The position numbers and the translations under genes are program-made. A stretch of 24,522 nucleotides of DNA, taken from the NCBI GenBank assembly GCA_947589405.1, contig CANQBT010000016.1:1-24522 (forward strand), written 5' to 3'. Numbering within the stretch: the first letter of the stretch is position 1; each line of letters starts with the position of its first letter. The notes under the pieces were generated by a model. It saw nothing but the letters and a program-made list of their open reading frames with translations. It was not told the DNA's origin and ran no database searches. Shown here in pieces: positions 13,724 through 21,665 of this stretch. This DNA is from an uncultured Clostridia bacterium (GTDB lineage: Bacteria > Bacillota > Clostridia > Lachnospirales > CAG-274).

Positions 13724-15382
13724 CTACTTATTTGGCTTAAAAGAACTTTTCAGAGAAACGATACGGTTAAATACCATATTTTCATCTGTAAAATGCTTAC
13801 TGTCCGCAATAAAATAGCCATTTCTCATAAACTGGAACCTGTCCATTTTATCGGTACCCTTTATTGACGGCTCCGCATAGGCTTTTACCGTCTTAAGCGA
13901 ATCGGGATTAAGAGAAAATCCGTTATCAGAGTTTTCGTCGGGTACCACAAGATTTTCATAAAGGTTAACGCTTATCTCGACAGCGCTTTCACAGTTTACC
14001 CAATGAATAGTTCCCTTCACCTTGCGAGCCGTAAAGTTAAGACCGCTCTTGGTAGCCGGATCATAGGTACAATGAATTTCAGTAATTTTTCCGCTGCTGT
14101 CTTTAACAACATCTGTACATGTAACAAAATATGCGCCCTTCAGTCTTACCTCCTTGCCGAGAGCCAGTCTGAAAAACTTCTTTGGAGGATCCTCCATAAA
14201 ATCCTCTCTTTCTATATACAATTCTCTTGAAAACGGCACCATTCTCTTACCCATATCTTCATTTTTAGGGTGGTTTTCCACTTCAAGAAGCTCTGTCTTG
14301 CCTTCCGGGTAGTTATCTATAATAAGCTTAACGGGATCAAGCACAGCCATGATAACGGGACATCTGGGCTGTAAGTCCTCTCTTACGCAATATTCCAGTT
14401 GAGCAAGGTCTACAATAGAATTTGCCTTTGCCACACCTACCATAGCGCAAAAATTTCTTATAGATTCGGGGGTATATCCTCTTCTTCTTATGCCTGAAAG
14501 CGTTATAAGTCTTGGATCATCCCAGCCGTCGACCTGATTTGTTTCAACAAGATTTCTAAGGTATCGCTTACCCATAATAGTATTTTCCAGATTGAGCTTT
14601 GCAAATTCTATCTGTCTTGGCTTAACGGGAAAATCAATATTATTGACCACCCAGTCATAAAGAGGTCTGTGATCTTCAAATTCCATAGTACATATAGAAT
14701 GGGTAACTCCTTCTATGGCGTCCTCAACAGGATGAGCATAGTCATACATAGGATATATGCACCATTTATCGCCTGTTGCATGATGTGTTGCATGAGCAAT
14801 TCTGTATATAACAGGATCTCTCATATTTATATTTGGTGATGCCATATCTATTTTTGCCCTCAGAGTCTTTTCTCCATCGGCAAATTCGCCATTTTTCATT
14901 CTTTCAAACAAATCCAGATTTTCTTCAATGCTCCTGTTTCTGCAAGGGCTTTCCGTACCGGGTTCGGTAAGAGTACCTCTTGAAAGCTTTACCTCCTCAG
15001 CACTCATATCGCACACAAAGGCAAGTCCCTTCTTGATCAGCTCAACAGCATATTCATACATCTTGTCAAAATAGCTTGAAGCAAAATACAGCCTGTCTCC
15101 CCAGTCAAAGCCAAGCCATTTAATATCCTCCTGTATTGAGTTGACAAACTCCACATCTTCTTTAGCAGGATTGGTATCGTCAAATCTCAGATTGCATATA
15201 CCGCCGTACTGCTTAGCCAAGCCAAAATTAAGGCAAACGCTTTTGGCATGACCTATGTGAAGATAGCCGTTAGGCTCGGGAGGGAAACGGGTAACTACCT
15301 TTGAGGTGTCCTCCAGATCCTCTTCTATAAATGTATTTATAAAATTACTGCCGTATACGGCTTCTTTATCATTAATATCCAT
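13724..15382 (-). CDS. glnS: Glutaminyl-tRNA synthetase
   Basis: A 552-residue class I aminoacyl-tRNA synthetase charging tRNA-Gln. The signature PPEPNGYLHIGHAKS holds the HIGH motif (residues 42-45). Characteristic GlnRS stretches follow: LRFDDTNP, ATHHATGDKWCIYPMYDYAHP, CTMEFEDHRPLYDW and GIRRRGYTPESIRNF. The KMSKS-equivalent reads IMGKR (269-273) where E. coli GlnRS has VMSKR, so the serine is replaced by glycine. The C-terminal beta-barrel anticodon-binding domain is complete, ending near FNRIVSLKSSFKPNK. The ATG at 15382 follows AGGAGG by 6 bases; the preceding gene ends 10 bases upstream, with its TAG inside this ribosome binding site. Many clostridia make Gln-tRNA only by amidotransfer, so a direct GlnRS is informative about metabolism. 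Confidence 0.97.
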   Translation of the reverse strand: MDINDKEAVYGSNFINTFIEEDLEDTSKVVTRFPPEPNGYLHIGHAKSVCLNFGLAKQYGGICNLRFDDTNPAKEDVEFVNSIQEDIKWLGFDWGDRLYFASSYFDKMYEYAVELIKKGLAFVCDMSAEEVKLSRGTLTEPGTESPCRNRSIEENLDLFERMKNGEFADGEKTLRAKIDMASPNINMRDPVIYRIAHATHHATGDKWCIYPMYDYAHPVEDAIEGVTHSICTMEFEDHRPLYDWVVNNIDFPVKPRQIEFAKLNLENTIMGKRYLRNLVETNQVDGWDDPRLITLSGIRRRGYTPESIRNFCAMVGVAKANSIVDLAQLEYCVREDLQPRCPVIMAVLDPVKLIIDNYPEGKTELLEVENHPKNEDMGKRMVPFSRELYIEREDFMEDPPKKFFRLALGKEVRLKGAYFVTCTDVVKDSSGKITEIHCTYDPATKSGLNFTARKVKGTIHWVNCESAVEISVNLYENLVVPDENSDNGFSLNPDSLKTVKAYAEPSIKGTDKMDRFQFMRNGYFIADSKHFTDENMVFNRIVSLKSSFKPNK

Positions 15383-15392
15383 TGCTGACCTC

Positions 15393-15620
15393 CTAAAGTC
15401 CTTTTGAAGCAAAATCTCTGTGATAATAGCATTTACCGCAGTAGGGACACGTTCCTATGCGCAGTATACTGTCGTCTTTATCTGATGAAAAGACATAATC
15501 CATATAGACCTTTATCTCTTCCTTTTTATCGGGACAGCTGTGAGTTTCAAAATAGTAATTTTTGCTCTCTGTAAAATCACCGCACATTGACAGTTTCCTT
15601 ATCTCCGCCAGTAGATCCAT
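15393..15620 (-). CDS. Small CxxC protein, function unknown
   Basis: A 75-residue acidic protein. It contains CPYCGKCYYHRDF near the C-terminus, plus HSCPDKKEE and an early MCGD. The paired Cys residues suggest zinc binding, although only one clean CxxC is visible. I do not recognise the family. The ATG at 15620 has AGAGGTGAT upstream, and the gene directly precedes and is probably coupled to glnS. A good promoter lies 30-57 bases upstream. Consistent codon use and tight operon placement argue that it is a real gene. Confidence 0.7.
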   Translation of the reverse strand: MDLLAEIRKLSMCGDFTESKNYYFETHSCPDKKEEIKVYMDYVFSSDKDDSILRIGTCPYCGKCYYHRDFASKGL

Positions 15621-15648
15621 TTTATCACCTCTCTGCTGTAATTATTTT

Positions 15649-15677
15649 ATTATAATATAATCTTGCAAAATATTCAA
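15649..15677 (-). promoter_or_regulatory. Promoter of the glnS-LCP-flavoprotein operon
   Basis: On the minus strand: TTGAAT (15672-15677), 17-base spacer, perfect TATAAT (15649-15654). It lies 22-26 bases before the ribosome binding site of the small CxxC gene. No T-box leader or other long structured leader is evident between it and the first gene, although the A+T-rich gap upstream was searched only by eye. Confidence 0.6.
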
Positions 15678-15934
15678 GGTTTACGATAATTATTAATAAA
15701 ATTGTAAAATTTGGCTGAAAGTCTCTTAAATAGTGACTTTTTATATTGGTCAACGCATTTTTTGCCATAATTTGTCAACATTTTTATTATTTTTAATAAT
15801 AATTTGCAGACCGATTGTCTGATACATGTACAGGTACGGCAGATTTGTATTCTATGGCTGTATTTATATTTGCAAATATTTTCAAAGGCAAGGACAATAT
15901 AGTAAAAATTACTGTCCCGGCCATTTCCCGGAAC

Positions 15935-15963
15935 AAAAAAAGACACCTCATGAGCTGAAGTGT
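15935..15963 (-). terminator. Orphan intrinsic terminator
   Basis: On the minus strand, ACACTTCA (15956-15963) pairs with TGAGGTGT (15943-15950) around loop GCTCA, one G-T pair included, followed by C and seven T. It is a strong terminator shape with no intact gene behind it. It implies a short transcript from somewhere in the A+T-rich gap. Confidence 0.7.
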
Positions 15964-16059
15964 TGAGCATATATATAAAAACTAAATATTTCTTGACATT
16001 ATATCTTCGTAAAGGTATGTACAAACAGCTTAATATCTCTTTATAATAAAATGAAAACA

Positions 16060-16093
16060 GGCTGTTATCCAATATTTTTATCAGATAACAGCC
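16060..16093 (-). terminator. Hairpin, possible terminator of the decayed unit
   Basis: Perfect 10-bp inverted repeat GGCTGTTATC (16060-16069) and GATAACAGCC (16084-16093), 14-base loop. On the minus strand the stem is followed by TGTTTTCATTTT, an interrupted T-tract. It lies downstream of the promoter and gene fragments at 16247-16758. Confidence 0.5.
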
Positions 16094-16246
16094 CATTACT
16101 TTGATTCGTCAATCATTTCAATCACTTTCTTTTTTAATCTTATTATTAAATTTCATCTTATTACTCATTTTATTAAATTTCTTTTAATTGCATCTCATTT
16201 AATTCACATTGTATAATTTAAGTTATAGTTGGTATTCTTCTATAAT

Positions 16247-16673
16247 TTATTTATTATACTGATTTCTATATTCAATTGTAATTATAATCAATAACTCATT
16301 TTTTAGGCTATCAATTATTTGTTTTTTAATTAAATGAAATATTTCGCTTATTAGTTTATTATTTCTTAAATTTTAAATGCTTTTTAATGAAATTTAACTG
16401 ATTAATTTTTGTTGTTTTACGACATTTCCATCTATATTAATTTTTCCTTGTCTGTATAACACTTTTTGCTGTATTGGGTTTATGCTATTTCTACACTTTC
16501 ATAATCAAGTTCAATCCGGCATTTTTGTTTTGTCAAGATCAAGCTGTCATTATCTCTTATTCAAGCGTTTTATTTTTTAATTTTGTTAATTTATCTTCAT
16601 AGTGTTTTGGTTTCAATACTTTTGTAAAAGGTGTCAGCAAATATGTTATACGACTAATATGCAGTGTTTGGTG
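16247..16673 (-). pseudogene. Possible frameshifted gene remnant
   Basis: Four minus-strand open stretches in different frames run nearly end to end: 16557-16673 (38 codons, contains TPFTKVLKPKHYEDKLTKLK), 16480-16560 (26 codons, contains KQKCRIELDYESVEIA), 16394-16498 (34 codons, contains NPIQQKVLYRQGKINIDG) and 16247-16372 (41 codons). A near-consensus promoter and AAAGGAG (16680-16686) lie just upstream, as expected for a former gene. An 11-codon open frame (16654-16689) overlaps the ribosome binding site. I cannot assign a family. High A+T favours Lys/Ile/Asn-rich chance frames, so this is only a suggestion. Confidence 0.28.
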
Positions 16674-16729
16674 GTCTCACTCCTTTCATTTACTTCTTTG
16701 ATATAACTCGTTTGTTATCTTGTATATAT

Positions 16730-16758
16730 ATAATAACCTATAACTTTATATTTGTCAA
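16730..16758 (-). promoter_or_regulatory. Near-consensus promoter pointing into the A+T-rich gap
   Basis: On the minus strand: perfect TTGACA (16753-16758), 17-base spacer, TATTAT (16730-16735). The predicted start is near 16723, followed by a leader with AAAGGAG at 16680-16686. No intact gene follows, so the promoter serves either a remnant or an RNA. Confidence 0.6.
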
Positions 16759-16809
16759 TACCTTTTTTTAAAATTTTTTAAAAATTTTATTTTCAATTTT
16801 ATCCGGTTT

Positions 16810-16850
16810 AAAAAATAAATTGGATAATTCATTATCCGAATTATCCAATT
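16810..16850 (-). terminator. Intrinsic terminator after the topoisomerase operon
   Basis: On the minus strand: AATTGGATAATTC (16838-16850), 7-base loop, GAATTATCCAATT (16818-16830), then TATTTTTT. A perfect 13-bp stem starting 12 bases after the parC-like stop codon. Confidence 0.9.
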
Positions 16851-16861
16851 CCCTGTTCATA

Positions 16862-19081
16862 TCAGAATAAATTTATCTGTCTTGGAAAATTATTCTTTTC
16901 CTTATCCTCTTCGTTTATAAAATGACCTGTTGCAGGAGCCTTCGTGCATCTGTAATATTCTATATCCTCAGATATAAATTCATCTTTAAGCATAAGCCTT
17001 GTCATTTTACTGTTTTTCTTAAGAGTATATATCTGGACACCGCCTGAACTCTTTGTCTGCTTAAGGGGAACAAAAGAGGAATTTATAAGCATTGCCTTAT
17101 CTGTATCCCTTACCAATACAATATCCCCTTCTTCTTCCAAATATAAGGCTCCTATAAGAGGAAATTTTCCCGAATATGCATTTATGAGCTTTTTCCTGTT
17201 TACCTTTGTGGCATAGGCGCTCATTTCTATCTTGGCAACCTTGCCGTTTTCAAAGGCAAAGAGCATATAGCCTTTATAATCATTGGCATTTGCCATATAT
17301 ACTATTTTTTCATCTGATTCCATTCCCAGAAGGTTGTTGAGATATTCACCCATACTGCTTGTCTTGCATTCAGGCAGATCATATGCCTTTACCTTATATA
17401 CATTCTGCCTGTCGGAAAACATAAGAAGCTCGTTTTTATTATTACTCTCAAGCGCCTGTATTATTTCATCATTTTCCTTAAGCTTATGCTCGGCAGATAC
17501 TCTCATAGACGCCTGTAATGACACCTGAGTTATTTTCTTGAAATAATTTTCTTTTGTAAGGAAAAGCGTGATAGGATATTCCTCTATAAAATCATCTTCA
17601 CTTACAGTCACTATTTCCTCAGGATATATTATATCCGTTTTTCTGGGCTTGCCGTATTTCTTTGAGATCTGTTTAAGCTCTTCTATTATAATATCGTTTA
17701 TAAGAGCCTCACAGCTGAGAATATCCTGTAATTCGGACATTTCCTTTTCAAGATCCTTTATGGCATTTGTCTGCTTCAAAAGATATTCCTTGTTCAGATT
17801 TCTCAGCTTTATCTCAGCCACATATTCTGCCTGAAGCTCGTCTATATTAAAGCCCTTCATAAGATTTGGAATGACCATAGAGTCGTCCTCTGTCTCTCTT
17901 ATAATCTTAATTGCCTTGTCTATATCCAGTATTATTTCCTGCAAGCCTATAAGGAGATGATGTCTGTCCCATTTCTTGTCAAAATCATATTCAGTCTGGC
18001 GCTTTATGCACTCTGTCCTGAAGGCAAGCCATTCGTCAAGGATACCGTCAATGCCAAGAGTCTTTGGTCTGCCGTTTACAAGTATGTTGAAATTACAGCT
18101 AAAGCTGTCCTCAAGAGGCGTCATGGAGTAAAGCTTTGACATAAGCTTGTCGGGATCTGCCGTTCTCTTTATATCAATAGCTATTTTAAGTCCCTTAAGA
18201 TCGGTTTCGTTTCTTATTTCCTTTATCTTGTTCTGTTTTACAAGAGAAATAATTTTTTCAATAATGCTTTCTATATTTGTCGAATATGGGATCTCATATA
18301 TTTCTATAAGACTGTTTTTCTTGTCAAAGCGATACCTTCCTCTTACCTTAAGACTTCCCCTTCCCGTCTTATATATTTTATCGATCTCCTCTTCGTTGTA
18401 TATAAGCTCTCCGCCTGTTGTAAAGTCGGGAGCCTTAAGATATTTCTTAATATCCGTTTTCTTGTTTTTGATATAGTGTATGGTCGTATCGCACACTTCT
18501 TTTAAATTAAAGCTGCATATAGAGCTTGCCATACTTACGGCAATACCCTGATTGGGCGTTACAAGAATATTGGGAAATGTTGTGGGAAAAAGCACAGGCT
18601 CCTTCATTTTGCCGTCATAGTTGTCTATAAAGTCAACTGTGTTCTTGTCTATACCCTTGAAAAGCTCATTGCAGAAGGTATCAAGCTTTACTTCGGTATA
18701 TCTAGAAGCAGCATACGCCATATCTCTTGAATAAGCCTTGCCGAAATTTCCCTTGCTGTCAATAAATGGGTGTATAAGAGCGTCGTTTCCTCTTGTAAGT
18801 CTTACCATTGTTTCATATATGGTAGCGTCACCATGAGGATTCAGTTTCATCGTCTGACCTACAACGTTTGTAGACTTAGTCCTGCTGCCGTTCAGAAGTC
18901 CCATTTTATACATGGTATAGAGGAGCTTCCTGTGAGCAGGCTTAAAGCCGTCTATCTCGGGAATCGCTCTTGAAACGATAACGCTCATGGCATAGGGCAT
19001 ATAGTTAAGCTCAAGTGTTTCTGTAATATTCTGCTCTATGAAATTGTTTACAACCGTATTATTATCCTTCTTTTTAGCCAT
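16862..19081 (-). CDS. parC: Type II DNA topoisomerase subunit A (ParC-like)
   Basis: A 739-residue breakage-reunion subunit. MPYAMSVIVSRAIPEIDGFKPAHRKLLYTMY opens the winged-helix domain. The catalytic tyrosine is Y128 in AASRYTEVKL, next to R127. The quinolone-determining segment reads PHGDATIYETMVRL: where GyrA/ParC normally has Ser, this protein has Ala86, while the acidic partner (Glu90) is kept. The coiled-coil gate covers ~330-480. The C-terminal part from ~500 is shorter and less regular than a gyrase pinwheel, with no clear GyrA-box, so wrapping and negative supercoiling are doubtful; decatenation or relaxation is more likely. The ATG at 19081 has AGAGGTAA upstream, and the gene follows the parE-like partner by 11 bases. 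It looks like the diverged second topoisomerase pair of Clostridia rather than gyrase. Confidence 0.9.
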   Translation of the reverse strand: MAKKKDNNTVVNNFIEQNITETLELNYMPYAMSVIVSRAIPEIDGFKPAHRKLLYTMYKMGLLNGSRTKSTNVVGQTMKLNPHGDATIYETMVRLTRGNDALIHPFIDSKGNFGKAYSRDMAYAASRYTEVKLDTFCNELFKGIDKNTVDFIDNYDGKMKEPVLFPTTFPNILVTPNQGIAVSMASSICSFNLKEVCDTTIHYIKNKKTDIKKYLKAPDFTTGGELIYNEEEIDKIYKTGRGSLKVRGRYRFDKKNSLIEIYEIPYSTNIESIIEKIISLVKQNKIKEIRNETDLKGLKIAIDIKRTADPDKLMSKLYSMTPLEDSFSCNFNILVNGRPKTLGIDGILDEWLAFRTECIKRQTEYDFDKKWDRHHLLIGLQEIILDIDKAIKIIRETEDDSMVIPNLMKGFNIDELQAEYVAEIKLRNLNKEYLLKQTNAIKDLEKEMSELQDILSCEALINDIIIEELKQISKKYGKPRKTDIIYPEEIVTVSEDDFIEEYPITLFLTKENYFKKITQVSLQASMRVSAEHKLKENDEIIQALESNNKNELLMFSDRQNVYKVKAYDLPECKTSSMGEYLNNLLGMESDEKIVYMANANDYKGYMLFAFENGKVAKIEMSAYATKVNRKKLINAYSGKFPLIGALYLEEEGDIVLVRDTDKAMLINSSFVPLKQTKSSGGVQIYTLKKNSKMTRLMLKDEFISEDIEYYRCTKAPATGHFINEEDKEKNNFPRQINLF

Positions 19082-19092
19082 AATATTACCTC

Positions 19093-21054
19093 TTAGCTTA
19101 TTTCTGTAAGATCAATGTACATATGTCCGAATTCCTCTATATGCTCTTTTCTGCCCTTAAGGTTATCGCCTAAAAGCATATCGAATATATCGGCAGTCTT
19201 TTTTGCCTCCTCAGGAAGCACAAGTATAAGCCTTCTTGTTTCGGGATTCATAGTAGTCTGCCACATCATTTCAGGTTCGTTTTCGCCAAGACCCTTTGAC
19301 CTCTGCACCTCATATTTGCCGTTAATTTTGCTTATAATATCTGCCTTTTCCTTTTCCGTATAGGCAAAATATGTTTTCTTGGCAGAATTAATTTCATAAA
19401 GAGGAGATTCGGCAATAAACACCTTTCTCTGTTCTATAAGCGTAGGCACGAGCCTGTACAGCATTGTCAGTATAAGCGTTCTTATCTGAAAACCGTCTAC
19501 ATCGGCATCTGTACATATTACTATTTTAGACCATCTCAGCTGGTTTATGTCAAAGCTGTTCAGATCTGAGCTATGCTTTGTCTTTATCTCCACTCCGCAG
19601 CCCAGTACCTTGAGAAGATCTGTAATTATCTCGCTTTTGAATATCTTGTCATAATTGGCTTTAAGACAGTTGAGTATCTTTCCTCTTACAGGCATAACGC
19701 CCTGAAATTCCGCATCTCTGCCAAGCACTACGGAGCCTAAGGCAGAATCGCCCTCTACGATGTAAAGCTCTCTTCTGGACACGTCCTTTGTACGGCAGTT
19801 TACAAATTTTTCAACTCTGTTATTCATATCAAGAGAGCCTGTCAGCTTTTTCTTAATATTGACCCTTGTCTTTTCGGCAGTTTCTCGGCTTCTTTTATTT
19901 ACAAGGACCTGCTTTGCTATTTTATCTGCGTCCGCCTTGTTCTCTATGAAATAGACTTCAAGCTGCTTTTTAAGATAATCTGTAAGAGCTTCTCTTATAA
20001 ATTTGTTTGTAATGGATTTCTTTGTCTGATTTTCATAGCTTGTAACAGTTGAAAAGCTGTTTATAATAAGCACAAGACTGTCCTCAACATCTGTAAAAAC
20101 TATTTTCTTTTCCGTCTTATTGTATAGATTATTGTTCTTAAGATAATTGTCTATAGCATATACAAAGGCTGTGCGTACTGCCTTGTCGGGTGAACCGCCA
20201 TGCTCAAGGAAGCTTGAATTGTGATAATACTCCAATAAATTCACATCGTTATTGAAGCAGAATGCCAGCTCAAACTTGAATTTATATTCTTCCTTATCCT
20301 CTCTGTCACGACCCTTTGTTTCATTTTCGTAATACTGTATTTCGGTAAAAGCCTTTTCTCCCGCTATTTCATTAATATAGTCACGTATGCCTTCGGGATA
20401 GCAATAGGTATACTTTTCCTTTGTCCTGTCATCTGTAAGCACAAATGTAAGTCCTGCGTTTACTATACATTGTCTTTTAAGTACATTCTGATAGTATTCA
20501 AGAGGAATATCTATATCCGTAAATACCTCTCTGTCCGGCTTCCAATGAATGATAGAGCCTGTTCTTCTGCTGCCTGCCGGCTCCTTTTTAAGTCCGCCTA
20601 CATTTTCGCCCTTCTCAAAATAAAGCTCATATTTATAGCCGTCCCTTATTATAGTGACCTCCATAAATTCTGAGCTGTACTGAGTTGCGCAAAGTCCAAG
20701 ACTGTATTCATAGGTATCTCCGCTGTTGTTGTTATATTTTCCTCCTGCATACATTTCGCAGAAAAGAAGCTCCCAGTTATACTTATCCTCATTAGCATTA
20801 TAATCCACAGGTATACCCCTGCCATGATCTATTACCGTAATATCGTTGTCCTTTCCCAGTATTATCTCTATTTTATTGCCAAAGCCCTCTCTTGCCTCGT
20901 CTATAGCATTGGAAAGAATTTCAAATACAGAATGCTCACAGCCTTCTATACCGTCTGAGCCAAATATTACAGCAGGGCGCAGCCTTACTCTGTCGGCACC
21001 CTTAAGAGCACTTATGCTTTCATTGGTATACTCTGTCGTCTTGTTGTTATTCAT
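19093..21054 (-). CDS. parE: Type II DNA topoisomerase subunit B (ParE-like) with altered ATP lid
   Basis: A 653-residue ATPase/TOPRIM subunit. GHKL elements: E45-N49-D52 in FEILSNAIDEA, D76-HGRGIP, GGK at 104-106, and the transducer QTK at 343-345. The lid motif that reads GGLHGVG in E. coli GyrB is replaced by a shorter YSLGLCATQ segment (~117-125). Aligned on the flanking residues, about five residues are missing. TOPRIM residues are present: VEGDSALGS (E434; usual EGDSAGGS), PVRGKILN, TDADVDG (516-521) and QRSKGLGE. The C-terminal Mg-binding and tail segments appear full length. The ATG at 21054 has an AAGGAAAG site about 10 bases away. It is the first gene of a two-gene operon with the ParC-like subunit. 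It diverges from the plus-strand P-loop gene across 181 bases. Confidence 0.9.
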   Translation of the reverse strand: MNNNKTTEYTNESISALKGADRVRLRPAVIFGSDGIEGCEHSVFEILSNAIDEAREGFGNKIEIILGKDNDITVIDHGRGIPVDYNANEDKYNWELLFCEMYAGGKYNNNSGDTYEYSLGLCATQYSSEFMEVTIIRDGYKYELYFEKGENVGGLKKEPAGSRRTGSIIHWKPDREVFTDIDIPLEYYQNVLKRQCIVNAGLTFVLTDDRTKEKYTYCYPEGIRDYINEIAGEKAFTEIQYYENETKGRDREDKEEYKFKFELAFCFNNDVNLLEYYHNSSFLEHGGSPDKAVRTAFVYAIDNYLKNNNLYNKTEKKIVFTDVEDSLVLIINSFSTVTSYENQTKKSITNKFIREALTDYLKKQLEVYFIENKADADKIAKQVLVNKRSRETAEKTRVNIKKKLTGSLDMNNRVEKFVNCRTKDVSRRELYIVEGDSALGSVVLGRDAEFQGVMPVRGKILNCLKANYDKIFKSEIITDLLKVLGCGVEIKTKHSSDLNSFDINQLRWSKIVICTDADVDGFQIRTLILTMLYRLVPTLIEQRKVFIAESPLYEINSAKKTYFAYTEKEKADIISKINGKYEVQRSKGLGENEPEMMWQTTMNPETRRLILVLPEEAKKTADIFDMLLGDNLKGRKEHIEEFGHMYIDLTEIS

Positions 21055-21178
21055 AACGCTTTCTTCCTTTCTTCTTTATTATAGATTACCCCATTTGGAC
21101 AAAATTTGCAAGCAAAAAATATTTTTGAACAAAAAAAAGGAATGTACACACATATGGAGAATATATAAGTATAGACTG

Positions 21179-21194
21179 TCGGAGAGCGCTCCGA
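21179..21194. other. Short perfect hairpin in the divergent intergenic region
   Basis: TCGGAG, loop AGCG, CTCCGA: a perfect 6-bp stem with a tetraloop, 42 bases before the plus-strand ATG. No T-run follows on either strand, so it is not a terminator. It may be a leader structure or an operator for the P-loop gene. No clear promoter could be fixed for either divergent gene; TATAAT with a weak -35 occurs near 21080 on the minus strand. Confidence 0.4.
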
Positions 21195-21235
21195 TCAATT
21201 ACTTATTGCAAATATAAGCAAGGAGGAGATTTATT

Positions 21236-21652
21236 ATGGTACAGATATTAGCCGGAGGTAAAGGCGAAGGAAAGACTAAGAAATTGATTGAGATGGCAAA
21301 CAATGCGGTTAAGGAAATAAATGGCTGTGTAGTATACATAGATGACGATTCCAGACACATATATGATCTGGATCACGCTATAAGATTTGTTGAGATAGCC
21401 GAATTCCCTCTTGTTACCTACAGAGAGCTGATAAGCTTTGTTTATGGTATTATTTCACAGAACAGCGATATTGAAAAGATATATATCGACGGTATTTTCA
21501 AAATAGTTTCCAAGATGAATAGTGAGGACTTGATCAAGCTTGTTACCAGATTCAAGGCTATAGGCGAGAAATACGGCATAGATTTTATTGCTTCGGCAAA
21601 TACTCTTCCAACAGATCTGCCAAAAGAAATTGCTGATGTTATAATGGCTTAA
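21236..21652 (+). CDS. Small P-loop protein, function unknown
   Basis: A 138-residue cytoplasmic protein and the only plus-strand gene in the window. It opens with a Walker A loop, GGKGEGKTKK (residues 7-16). A possible Walker B is IEKIYIDGIF (~83-92), and VVYIDDDSRHIYDL follows strand 2. The protein is too short for a full AAA+ or PilT motor. Similar small clostridial proteins are often labelled twitching-motility PilT, but nothing here supports pili. The ATG at 21236 follows AGGAGGAG by 7-8 bases, a very strong ribosome binding site. It is a monocistronic gene with a leader hairpin before it and a strong terminator after it. Nucleotide binding is likely; the process is unknown. Confidence 0.75.
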   Translation: MVQILAGGKGEGKTKKLIEMANNAVKEINGCVVYIDDDSRHIYDLDHAIRFVEIAEFPLVTYRELISFVYGIISQNSDIEKIYIDGIFKIVSKMNSEDLIKLVTRFKAIGEKYGIDFIASANTLPTDLPKEIADVIMA

Positions 21653-21665
21653 ATATATAAATTTT

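Larger units (their letters stand above)
15678..16861. other. A+T-rich gap without an intact gene
   Basis: About 1.2 kb with clearly higher A+T than the genes around it, especially 16100-16450 and 16700-16830. It holds a near-consensus minus-strand promoter, a ribosome binding site, minus-strand reading-frame fragments and three hairpins (each listed separately). No open frame runs its length. The longest (minus, 15674-16096) passes through two terminator-like hairpins and is not credible. I see no tRNA, riboswitch consensus or repeat array. Confidence 0.7.

Noticed and set aside
15714..15740. Short AAAGTC/GACTTT hairpin upstream of the glnS operon promoter
   Set aside because: Only six pairs with an A+T-rich loop, lying upstream of the promoter; no consistent role as terminator or T-box leader.
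15993..16021. Plus-strand TTGACA with TATGTA 17 bases downstream
   Set aside because: The -10 match is poor and no plus-strand gene or ribosome binding site follows within the gap.
15674..16096. 140-codon minus-strand open frame in the A+T-rich gap
   Set aside because: It starts inside a 10-bp hairpin, runs through a strong intrinsic terminator with T7, has no ribosome binding site, and its Cys/Tyr/Lys-rich translation has no recognisable pattern.
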